Position numbers and translations under genes: made by a program
Part shown: piece after piece, positions 43,057-51,679 of the stretch
Position numbering within the stretch: the first letter of the stretch is position 1
Layout of the letters: each line of letters begins with the position of its first letter
The notes under the pieces: model-generated
What the model saw: the letters and a program-made list of their open reading frames with translations, nothing else
What the model was told of the DNA's origin: nothing
The model's database searches: none
NCBI GenBank assembly: GCA_026315105.1
Contig: CM048744.1
Span: 933,223,503-933,287,502 of the forward strand
Reading direction: 5' to 3'
Source: Locusta migratoria
Taxonomy: Eukaryota; Arthropoda; Insecta; Orthoptera; Acrididae
Length of the DNA stretch: 64,000 nucleotides

Positions 43057-43079
43057 TTAAAGAAGTTATTGATAAATCT

Positions 43080-43170
43080 GAAGCATTGAATTAAAATTTG
43101 TGGTGCGGCTGGAAATCGAACCCGGACCTCCATGCTTACTAGGCAGACGTCTTAACCGTCTCTGGGATCG
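43080..43170 (-). mobile_element. tRNA-like SINE head, minus strand
   Basis: On the minus strand GATCCCAGAGACGGTTAAGA, CTGCCTAGTAAGCATGG and the B box GGGTTCGATTTCC followed by CAGCCGCACCAC. The acceptor stem pairs poorly, so I call it a SINE/tRNA fossil, not a gene. It starts 20 bp beyond the piggyBac end. Confidence 0.5.
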
Positions 43171-43484
43171 TTTATTTGTATTAATTGATATTTATATCAC
43201 CTTAACAGGATTGTTCCACCATGTCCATTGCCGAGGTGCTATTCCGCTGCATGGAGAGCCTTGGCAGTAGTGGCAATTATCTTTGGAACAAAGAAGCTGA
43301 ATTAAAGTTTGTGATGTGGAGGATAATCGTACATAGACTATTCCTAGGCGCCTTGATCGTTAGTGGTGTGGTAGCCTAACGTCAGTCGGCCTCGGGCCGT
43401 GTTGCGGTACGGACGCGCCGCCGCTCCGTGCCGTGGGCCGCTGTAGTGTTTGTTTACTCGCGCGGCGCTCGCATAGCGACTCTC

Positions 43485-44999
43485 ATGGAACGACCCAGCA
43501 ACATGACCGCCCTTTCCTACAGAAAGCTACGATCAAGATAACTTTCTCAGCACAATACGCAAGACCAAAGGCCCACGAGATTGAACGTTTTCTCCGCGAA
43601 GTGATGCGTATCGATCCACAAGAACTAATAGGTATTCATTTGTCTATCGTTTCCAGCACTGTGTACCTCAAACTCGTCGACGAAGCGGCCTGTCAGAGAC
43701 TTCGCCATAGATCTAAGGAAGGATTCCGCTTTTGCCACTCCGACGGGAATGTGGGTGAGGTGACAAAATGTTCAAATCCTCAAATGTTCAAATGTTTGTT
43801 AAGCTTATGGGACTTAACTACGGGGTCATCAGTCCCTAAACTTACAAACTACTTATGAACTACTTACGAACTAGGACGGCACAAATATCCATGCCCGAGG
43901 GGGGATTCGAACCCCCGACCGTAGTGGCCGTGCAGACCGTGACTGGAGCGCCTCAGTCCCCTCGGCCACCGCGGCCGGCGGTGAGGTGACAGTAGAACAT
44001 GTAGGATTCGGTGTTCGAACGGTGCGAGTTTTCGAACTCCCCTTCGAAGTGCCCGCCCAGTTAGTAATGGATGCTCTACGCCCGTATGGCAAAGTTATCA
44101 GCCATGTGGCCGAAAAATGGAACACTTTTGAGACGTACCCCGTGCTCAACGGCGTACGACAGGTTAGCATCGAACTCTGCAAGCACATACCGTCGTACCT
44201 AACTATCGGCGGATGTCGTGCGATCATCATTTATGACGGTCAGCCGAGGACATGTTCTGGATGCGGCCAAGAAGGACACGTTCGGTCTGAATGCCTACAA
44301 AGACGTATTGTACAGATACCACGAACGGAAAAACCATAGGAACCGGAACCAACATCTTTGCCACTCCAATATGCGGCGGCAGTAGGTATCGGATTACAAG
44401 ACAGCCATGAGCAACTCTCAGCACAGTCTCCTATGCACATCAATCAGGATTCTGCAACGACTCACTTACAGGAACCCCAACAAAACCAAGATCCTGAAGC
44501 AACTTCACGGGACCACAGTACGATTCCCGAGACGACGCAACAGACCCCTCTCGCCGAGGCAGATGGGGAGAAGAACGAAGATCGTCCCGCACCGCGTTCT
44601 CTATCAGAAACGGAAGGGCGACAGAGAAAACAAAAATCTCCGAAACGCCATAAAAAGCGACGGCTGACAACCGAAAATGAACCATCAGAGGACGACTCGA
44701 AGCAAGAGGATGAGGACGAACCTGACACGCGGTTGTCACCTACATCCGGCTCCACCGCTTCCGACAAACAACTTCTTCCAGCTGCCCTGACGCAACAACA
44801 TAACCGAAGAGAAGACAACGCACCACGACTAGAAGAACCCATGAATGCAGAGACTAGCGACCCTCCACAGCTAACCCCAGCGCCAACCTTTTTCCTAGGA
44901 GATTGGGGCCATGAAATGGAGATGAATGACTTGCAGCAGGAGACAGGTGACCAACCGATGCCCATAGATGACGGTGTGTCGGATGGGCCTCGTGAGTAA
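43485..44999 (+). pseudogene. LINE ORF1 (nucleic-acid-binding, CCHC), broken by SINE and stop
   Basis: Would coat the element's RNA. The first part reads ATIKITFSAQYARPKAHEIE, RFLREVMRIDPQELIGIHL and VDEAACQRLRHRSKEGFRFC up to the SINE at 43766-43979. The second part resumes in the matching frame with VEHVGFGVRTVRVFELPFEV, then a CCHC zinc knuckle CSGCGQEGHVRSEC (44250-44295). An in-frame TAG at 44337-44339 follows. The same frame then stays open to 44999, encoding a hydrophilic E/Q/P/T-rich tail. A start at ATG 43485 needs one frame change before the ATIKITF block. So there are two or three lesions. Confidence 0.82.
43766..43979 (-). mobile_element. SINE family 1 nested in LINE ORF1
   Basis: Minus-strand full-length copy with a doubled tail (AAATGTTCAAATCCTCAAAT). 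The 12-bp duplication GGTGAGGTGACA lies at 43754-43765 and 43980-43991. Removing 226 bp restores the ORF1 frame, which independently proves the event. Confidence 0.97.
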
Positions 45000-45094
45000 G
45001 ACAACCACGCCTTATGTGTAGTTTATCCCTATGCTGAGCCACGAACAGACGATAGACGCGACACTGTGTTGACTATTTCTAACTACATATCACC

Positions 45095-48000
45095 ATGGAA
45101 CAAGTCTATCGCATAGGGACTATCAACATAAACGGAATCAGTACATTCATTAAGACCCAAATGCTACGAGACACGTTACGAGCGGCGGATTTAGACATCG
45201 TCTTTCTACAGGAAGTTAAGCCGGGAATAAATCTACATTTTTACGGATATGTTGTTTATGACTTTCCGACTAATGAAGGTGGAGGCGGTACGGCCATTCT
45301 TCTTAGAGAAGGCATCACGGCGACGGACGTGACCTATCTACCCTCGGGCCGCGGAGTTGCCCTCACGGTCGGGGCGGTCCGTATTGTGAACATCTACGCC
45401 CCTTCAGGATCATCAAAACGACGGGAACGAAACATCTTTTACTCAGAAGAGGTAGCTCCACTATTCCAAGGCAACACAGAACACTACATCGTCGGCGGCG
45501 ATTTCAATTGTGTTCTGCGACCTGAGGACCAAATTCCCCACTTTCTACCGTGCCCGGCACTTCAAGCACTGACACGAAACCTGGCGCTTCATGATACGTG
45601 GATAGTACAACATGGTGACCGACGAGGATACATACACTTCACCAGCCATTCGGCAAGTCGGCTGGATAGGTTGTACGTTTCACGTAACCTTCGCACGACG
45701 ATTTCTGGGGCCGAAATATGGCCGACAGCCTTCACCAACCATGAAGCATACATCTGCGCCGTCACCTTACCTCGACAACGAATCAGACGTAGTAGGGGAC
45801 TGTGGCGACTTAATGTTGCCATTCTCAAAGATGCTGCTTGTCGCCGTGAGGTTGAAGAAACATGGCACCGATGTCAACGGAGAAGGCATACATACGACTC
45901 AACCCTGACGTGGTGGATTCGCTGTGCAAACCCTACATTACGCCGGAGTTTCATGAACTATAGTCGTGAAAAGACAAGCTGGCAAAGGACGACCTCGGAG
46001 TTCTATTACACGGCTTTAAGAGAACTTGCCACACAACCACCATCGCCAGACCGCCAAAAAGCCGTGCAACACATTAAAGCGCGTTTGCTACGCCTGACCA
46101 CAGAAGCGTTCGATGGTGTACGTGTCCGAGCGCGGACGTTCGACGAAATTTACGGCGAACGCCCTTCAATGCATTACATCATACAGGAAAGGCGGCACCG
46201 CAGACGTACACTCATTACAGAACTAGTGACAGAGGATGGCAGACGAGCCGAGACTCAAATGGATATCGTCCGAGCTTTCACTCACTCTTACCGGACCCTT
46301 TACGCCGAAGCCCCTAGAAACGACGCGGCAATGGAGGATGTAATACACCCTATGCCAGCTTCCCAGCACACACAGGATGACGCCGAATTCCTGGCAGACA
46401 TCACACAGGACGAACTACGCACGGCCCTGCTGAGGGGAGCTTCCAATAGATCGCCTGGCCCTGACGGACTACCACATGAATTTTACAGAGCCTTCGCTGA
46501 TCTCATGGGCGCAACGTGGATTCGGATGTTCCAAGAACTTATGAACCCCACTATTCAAGTCCCTCACGAATTTACCGAAGGCATTATGATTCCCGTACCG
46601 AAACCACGTGGTGGACACCGACCGCAAGACTATCGACCACTGACATTTTTAAACGCAGACTACAAGCTCTTCGCCCGTATACTTCGTGCGCGACTCCACA
46701 CAACGGTCAAGGCCGCAATACACGCTGATCAAACTTGCCTCGGCGGCGACAACAACGTCCACACCACGCTGGGATCCTACAGAGACATCATAGCGCTGGC
46801 GTCGACCTGTCGCCTAAAGGGCGTCTTGGTGGCAGTGGATTTCGATCATGCATTTGACCGCGTCAACCACTACTTTTTACGCGCTGTCATGGAGCACATA
46901 GGCATTCCCCAGGTGACAACGACGGTGGTCCTCCGGTTAATCCATGATGCACAATCGAGGGTAATGGTGAATGGCTATCGCTCCGAACCGATCACTATCG
47001 GACGTTCAGTACGCCAAGGTTGCCCCTTGTCCGCCATGTTGTTCGCAGTAGCCCTCGAACCAGCTCTACATGGTCTCCGACATCGTTTGGAAGGCATCTC
47101 CCTACGGTCAGCCCAATTCAAATGCTCCGCCTATGCAGATGACGTCGTCTTCTTGGCCCAATCAAGAGATGAAATAGAGTCGGCACTTTCATGGCTCCAC
47201 CATTATGGCGAGATGTCTGGAAGTCTCCTCAACCTACAGAAGACTAAATACATGGACATAGGCCGAGGATTACCTACAGCATCAGCAGTACCAATTAAGA
47301 AGGTCCCTCAGATCAAGTGCTTAGGGATAACATTTCACGGCAATGTTCAAAAAACTGCAGCGACGACGTATCGACGGCTTCTACAACAAATGCGAGCACA
47401 AATACGACTCCACAAACTTCGAGGGTTAGACGTGCTCCAACGCGCACGTTATGTCAACATGTACTTGGCATCAAAGCTGAATCACTTCACGAACGTACTA
47501 CCATTGCCAGACACGATCGCAGCCAGGTTTCAAGCAGCGTTTGGACACTTTGTGACTGCAGGCTACATTTTTAAAATACGTTACAACACTCTATCTCTGC
47601 CCCGACAAGAAGGTGGCATCGGTTTAACTAACGTCAAGAACAGAGCTCGAGCGCTACTCCTCCGTACGACGCGACGACTATGGCATTCTCCGCACAGAAA
47701 CATCACAGGCACCCTTATTGATGAAGTCGCACCACGATCTCTGCAGCCGCCGGCTCCGGTTGGCCATTTATCGCCAGCGCTTGCTCACTTCAAGATCTAC
47801 TTTGTAGAACACAGTTACATGCTGACTGACCTACCGACAACGCGAGAGGCCATGGCTAAGGACTACTACAACATTTTACAAAGAAGGAATCCACGTAACA
47901 TGATAGAACGGCGACACCCGAACATCTGCTGGAAAAGAGTGTGGCGGGCGATTCATTCACCTTTCCTGCCAACAGAAGTACGGACATCGTGGTACATCTT

Positions 48001-48451
48001 AGTGAACGAAAAATTCCCTAATCGTCAGCGGTTACATTCCATTCGCCTCCTCAGCGACCCCTTATGTCCACAGTGTGCAGACGTTGATACCGACGTGCAT
48101 CGACTGAATTGTAGCACTGCGAGTGCGTGTTGGAAACTCACAAGGCAAATGCTGGCCCTCCTTCTACGTCGTCCTTTCACATCGATCCTATCTACCGAAG
48201 TTTTCTACCCTGATGGCGTCTATTTTCCACCAGCGAAGACGAATGCAGTCAACTGGATTAAAGGCGTGGCGCTACATTACCTTTACCGAGATAGCGACAA
48301 AAACATCCTGGATTTCTGGCAATATTTGCTTGAAACACACACGACTGTCCAACGTGGAGCACCCTACCGAACCACTTTTGCGAACTTTTTAGGGTCATTG
48401 TTCACGAACCCTCCACCCAGCTGGGGTGTCCCAGGTATGAGAAGAGAATAA
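45095..48451 (+). CDS. LINE ORF2: apurinic endonuclease and reverse transcriptase, 1118 aa, intact
   Basis: Nicks target DNA and copies the element's RNA there. The start ATG at 45095 has good context (CACCATGG). The endonuclease covers about residues 1-225: FLQE (E40), GGDFNC (134-139), SRLDRLYVS (188-196) and TNHEAY (214-219), where Tx1/L1 proteins often have SDH. The RT follows: SPGPDGLP (453-460), DYRPLTFLNADYKLFARIL (512-530), DQTC (545-548), VDFDHAFDRV (581-590), RQGCPLS (640-646) and catalytic YADD (680-683). A C-terminal CX2CX7HX3C knuckle sits at C991, C994, H1002, C1006. There are no stops in 1118 codons. The motif style (LLNxDYKxFAxIL, DQTC, SLDFxxAFDRV) points to the L1/Tx1 group; the clade is inferred. 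It could supply activity in trans to other copies. Confidence 0.93.
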   Translation: MEQVYRIGTININGISTFIKTQMLRDTLRAADLDIVFLQEVKPGINLHFYGYVVYDFPTNEGGGGTAILLREGITATDVTYLPSGRGVALTVGAVRIVNIYAPSGSSKRRERNIFYSEEVAPLFQGNTEHYIVGGDFNCVLRPEDQIPHFLPCPALQALTRNLALHDTWIVQHGDRRGYIHFTSHSASRLDRLYVSRNLRTTISGAEIWPTAFTNHEAYICAVTLPRQRIRRSRGLWRLNVAILKDAACRREVEETWHRCQRRRHTYDSTLTWWIRCANPTLRRSFMNYSREKTSWQRTTSEFYYTALRELATQPPSPDRQKAVQHIKARLLRLTTEAFDGVRVRARTFDEIYGERPSMHYIIQERRHRRRTLITELVTEDGRRAETQMDIVRAFTHSYRTLYAEAPRNDAAMEDVIHPMPASQHTQDDAEFLADITQDELRTALLRGASNRSPGPDGLPHEFYRAFADLMGATWIRMFQELMNPTIQVPHEFTEGIMIPVPKPRGGHRPQDYRPLTFLNADYKLFARILRARLHTTVKAAIHADQTCLGGDNNVHTTLGSYRDIIALASTCRLKGVLVAVDFDHAFDRVNHYFLRAVMEHIGIPQVTTTVVLRLIHDAQSRVMVNGYRSEPITIGRSVRQGCPLSAMLFAVALEPALHGLRHRLEGISLRSAQFKCSAYADDVVFLAQSRDEIESALSWLHHYGEMSGSLLNLQKTKYMDIGRGLPTASAVPIKKVPQIKCLGITFHGNVQKTAATTYRRLLQQMRAQIRLHKLRGLDVLQRARYVNMYLASKLNHFTNVLPLPDTIAARFQAAFGHFVTAGYIFKIRYNTLSLPRQEGGIGLTNVKNRARALLLRTTRRLWHSPHRNITGTLIDEVAPRSLQPPAPVGHLSPALAHFKIYFVEHSYMLTDLPTTREAMAKDYYNILQRRNPRNMIERRHPNICWKRVWRAIHSPFLPTEVRTSWYILVNEKFPNRQRLHSIRLLSDPLCPQCADVDTDVHRLNCSTASACWKLTRQMLALLLRRPFTSILSTEVFYPDGVYFPPAKTNAVNWIKGVALHYLYRDSDKNILDFWQYLLETHTTVQRGAPYRTTFANFLGSLFTNPPPSWGVPGMRRE

Positions 48452-48625
48452 TGATGCAGCCCATAGAACCTGATTGATCCCAACGGTACAAAGGCTACAG
48501 CCTTGAATGCGAGAAGACGACTGGGATACTCATGTGCAGGATTGTCGACGGGTTACGTTCTTCAAACTGTTGGCCCCCTATAATAATCATTAAATGAAAT
48601 AAAGCAATATATTACAACAGACTAA

Positions 48626-48995
48626 AGAGGCATTTCTTTTGTTTCATTCATTCACCATGTAGAAGCCTTTTCGTTGCAGAATGTTGCTCATTGTTCACAT
48701 ATTAATTATAACATAGAAGATGTTTAACTTGTTATTTCACTTGTGTTTTCATTACAAAAGGTTTGGTAAATTAAAAAAAAATTAAAAAAGGAGATTGATT
48801 AAAAAAAACATTTGAACATTTTGAACAATAGGTTTACAAATACTTGAACTATTTGCAAGTGATAGCCGTAGACAAGCGGAAGCGCAATCAATATGACTGG
48901 ACTAGTACAAGACATACAGCTCTAAATCAAGGCCTTATGATGTGGAATGCTATTCGTTAAACCATAAGTCACGACGTATGTGCAGGGCAATGTGA
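48626..48995. other. No gene recognised
   Basis: AT-rich with A-runs at 48771-48790. ACATTTGAACATTTTGAACA at 48807 is a lone SINE-tail-like piece. Confidence 0.5.
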
Positions 48996-48999
48996 CCAG

Positions 49000-49345
49000 T
49001 TTGACCTTGGCGACACGTACCCATACCCTTTCTGCACGACACACAAGACGCCATTTTTCCGCGAGACAATGCACGATCACATGTTGCTGCACTAACACCT
49101 CCCGTTTTAGTGTAACGGGATGTCAGCCTCTTACCCTTTCCCGCTACATCACCAGATTTTGTCGCCAATCGAAAATCTGTAAGCTAAGATGAAACTACAG
49201 GTGCAGCGCTATGACCCAATGACAACCACCACAGATGAACTTTGGAACTAGATGAACGAAATATGGATGGCTATAGCACAGTACGCCATTCGTGATTTAT
49301 ACGCGCCGATAACATCACGCATGGAATAAGTTATCAGGGCACATG
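49000..49345 (+). pseudogene. Tc1-type transposase, C-terminal fragment
   Basis: In shifting + strand frames: an ATTTTTCCGCGAGACAATGC block (degenerate QQDNARPHVAA), RDVSLLPFPATSPDFVA (LLPWPAxSPDLSPIEN region), then TTTDELW-like ACCACCACAGATGAACTTTG and ATTCGTGATTTATACGCGCC (IRDLY motif) and ATAACATCACGCATGG. The order equals the last third of a Tc1 transposase. The ends are not visible. Confidence 0.7.
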
Positions 49346-49429
49346 GTAAACCTTTTGCCTATTATTTGATTGCCATTTCATATCGCTCTGCGACAGCATC
49401 AAGAAGCTAACTACTAATTCTGTGTTCGA

Positions 49430-49915
49430 ACATTATGGGATTGTTTTTCCTACTCATGCGCATCACCTTACATTTTTCTACATTGAGAGCTAGCTGCCAT
49501 TCTTCGCACCAACTAGAAATTTTGTCTAAGTCTTCCTGTAGGCTATTACAGTCACTTAAAAACGACACCCTCCCAAACACCACAGCATCAAATGTTCAAA
49601 TGTTTGTATAGCTTATGGGATTTAACTACGTGGTCATCAGTCCTAAACTTACAAACTACTTATCAACTAGCTTATCCTAAAGACGGCACAAATATCCATG
49701 CTCGAGGGAGGATTCGAACCCCCGAGCGTAGTGGCCGGGTAGACCGTGACTGGAACGCCTCAGTCCCCTCGGCCACCACGGCCGGCACCACAGCATCATC
49801 AGCAAACAGCCGCAAATTACAAGTTACTCTGTCCATCAGTTCATTTATATAGATAGAAAATAATAGCGGTCCTATCACACTTCCCTGGGGCACGCCTGAC
49901 TATACACTCGTCTCT
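49430..49915 (-). pseudogene. Non-LTR LINE RT fragment, split by SINE
   Basis: On the minus strand from 49910: MPQGSVIGPLLFSIYINELM, then DRVTCNLRLFADDAVV up to the SINE. It resumes beyond it with VVFGRVSF.SDCNSLQEDLD, KISSWCEEWQLALNVEKCKV and MRMS. FADD is intact. This is the RT palm of the CR1/jockey-type family whose 3' ends are at 39950 and 59895. Confidence 0.85.
49591..49785 (-). mobile_element. SINE family 1 nested in LINE fragment
   Basis: Minus-strand copy with a 13-bp duplication CACCACAGCATCA at 49578-49590 and 49786-49798. Confidence 0.96.
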
Positions 49916-49919
49916 CATG

Positions 49920-50688
49920 AACACTCGTCATCGAGAACTGTGTTCTATTACTTAGGAAGTCTTCCAGCCAGTCACAAATTTGTGAACTGATTCCATAAGC
50001 TCATATCTTCGTTAGCAAGATATTAGTGAGAGAAAGAGAATACATCTGTAAATATTCCCCACAGTTTCTTTCTCTACAGTGAGAAATTCGATAACGCCAC
50101 GTTGCTTGTAACGAAAATTACTTACAGCTTCTATTTTGAAACTGTCCTGCAGCTGCGCTCTTTGCCGGAATAGACAGAAATTTTGCGCGCTCACTCAGCG
50201 AACTCCAAAAACTTCACACGTAAGTTTCGCATTCTCAAGATAGTTCTCGGCTGAGAAAAAATGCGGTGTATTACTGGACAACCCTTGTAGAGGCAACATC
50301 TGGGCGTCATTCATGACATACCTTCAAGTGAGGAAACCCTTCCATGATATTAGCTATTCAATTTATTTTTTACCTTCATAATATATTGGTATTAAAACAG
50401 TTATATAATTAATAATTGGAAACTATTAATTTCCTTCATTACTAAATAAATAGTTTCGCTATTGAGCTCGTTATGAATCATCCAGTAAGCTATGCAGTAA
50501 TATACACTAGCAAACCCGACCATGCTTCACTGCAACTGTCTGATGTGAACTGAATGGGAAAGAGAGTAAATTAAAGAATTCAAAGTCAGCGAGAAAATAC
50601 ATCTATTAAATCAAGACCCAGCTTCGCGCTACTGCGGTTATGTACGTAAAGGGAAAAATCATTACTTCCTGTAAAACCAGTGGATTGA
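49920..50688. other. No gene recognised
   Basis: AT-rich. The first 60 bp may still be RT sequence of the LINE upstream. No other feature is supported. Confidence 0.5.
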
Positions 50689-50689
50689 C

Positions 50690-50886
50690 TCTAAGCCGCG
50701 TCGGTATAGCCATGCGCACTGAGGCGCCGTGCTGCGATGCGGTCGTTGCCGTCAGAGGTTCGAGTCCTCCCTCGGACATGGGTGTATGTGCTGTCCTTAG
50801 GTTAGTTTAACGTAGTTTAAGTAGTTTGTATTGACTAATAACCCAGCAGTTGAGTCCCATAGATTTACAAACATTTGAATATTTGA
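50690..50886 (+). mobile_element. SINE variant, diverged
   Basis: Head-like GCCGCGTCGGTATAGCCATG, B box AGGTTCGAGTCCTCCCTCGG, body ATGGGTGTATGTGCTGTCCT, tail ACAAACATTTGAATATTTGA. The plan is the same as at 38851 and 58655. Confidence 0.8.
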
Positions 50887-50889
50887 TTT

Positions 50890-51480
50890 GAGCATGCGAC
50901 GTATAATTAACCTTGAGAATGGCAATCTTTTTTATACTTCTCTCCGCCGACGTTCCACACCCTCTCTCCGTCCATCTACTACAACCGCAGTTGTGTCACA
51001 GCAGCTGCGCAGTTGGTGTTTCTCACTGCAAATAAACCATTTAAACATGAACGTCCCTAGAATGTGTCTCACGGCACTTTGTTACTTTCGTGCGCCATTT
51101 CTACCATATACGTGATTATCGCGCAGAGCAGAAACTGATAGTTCGTTTATGTTTATTATTGTGGCAATCATAGATATTAAATGATGATTTGTGGCCAAAA
51201 ATGTATCCGAATATTCGGCTCCTCTTGTAGTTTCTGCTGAAGTAATAAAGGTACAATTTCTGTATATTTACGTTACACCGCAAATCATTAGTTTTTTCCA
51301 CATTTTTGAAGTCCCCCACCCTGTACTAAGCATTCTTGAGAGTGTGTAAGCCTGATCAAGAGTCCGTAGGAGATGACATAGGAAGCGAACAGGCTTAGAC
51401 AAATCGACGATACTTTTACTAAAGTACTTCCAAATTCGATTCTTTTCTCCTCGTTGTGATATTTTCTACCTAAAAAAGAA
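50890..51480. other. No gene recognised
   Basis: AT-rich with short overlapping frames. No family resemblance was seen. Confidence 0.5.
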
Positions 51481-51574
51481 AAATTAAAGGAGAATAGACA
51501 TTAAAGCGAAATCGAGACATTGGAGTAAAAATTAAAGGAGGATAGACATTAAAGCGAAATCGATACATTGGAGT
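51481..51574. repeat. Tandem duplication, two ~48-bp units
   Basis: The unit AAATTAAAGGAGRATAGACA ... GAAATCGAKACATTGGAGT is present twice in direct order with two substitutions, so the duplication is recent or conserved by conversion. Confidence 0.9.
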
Positions 51575-51679
51575 CTCAGTATATCCAGAGCTATGAGTTT
51601 CCCATAAATACGAGCGTCATAAAACAAAACAACTGCAGGTACATTCTATCTTCACAGAAAAAGGTACTCTATCATTATA

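Larger units (their letters stand above)
43380..48625 (+). mobile_element. L1/Tx1-type non-LTR retrotransposon (two ORFs)
   Basis: A GC-rich leader (about 43380-43480) precedes ORF1 (about 43485-44999, broken), then ORF2 (45095-48451, intact), then a short 3' part with AATAAA-like ATGAAATAAAGCAA near 48594. Total is about 5.2 kb, including a 226-bp SINE insertion. Exact ends and a target-site duplication could not be fixed by eye. Base composition is far more GC-rich than the intron around it. Confidence 0.85.

Noticed and set aside
44462..45004. 180-codon minus-strand Ser/Cys-rich frame
   Set aside because: Antisense shadow of LINE ORF1; no independent support.
46516..46728. Alternative frames inside LINE ORF2
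   Set aside because: Shadow frames of the intact 1118-codon ORF2.
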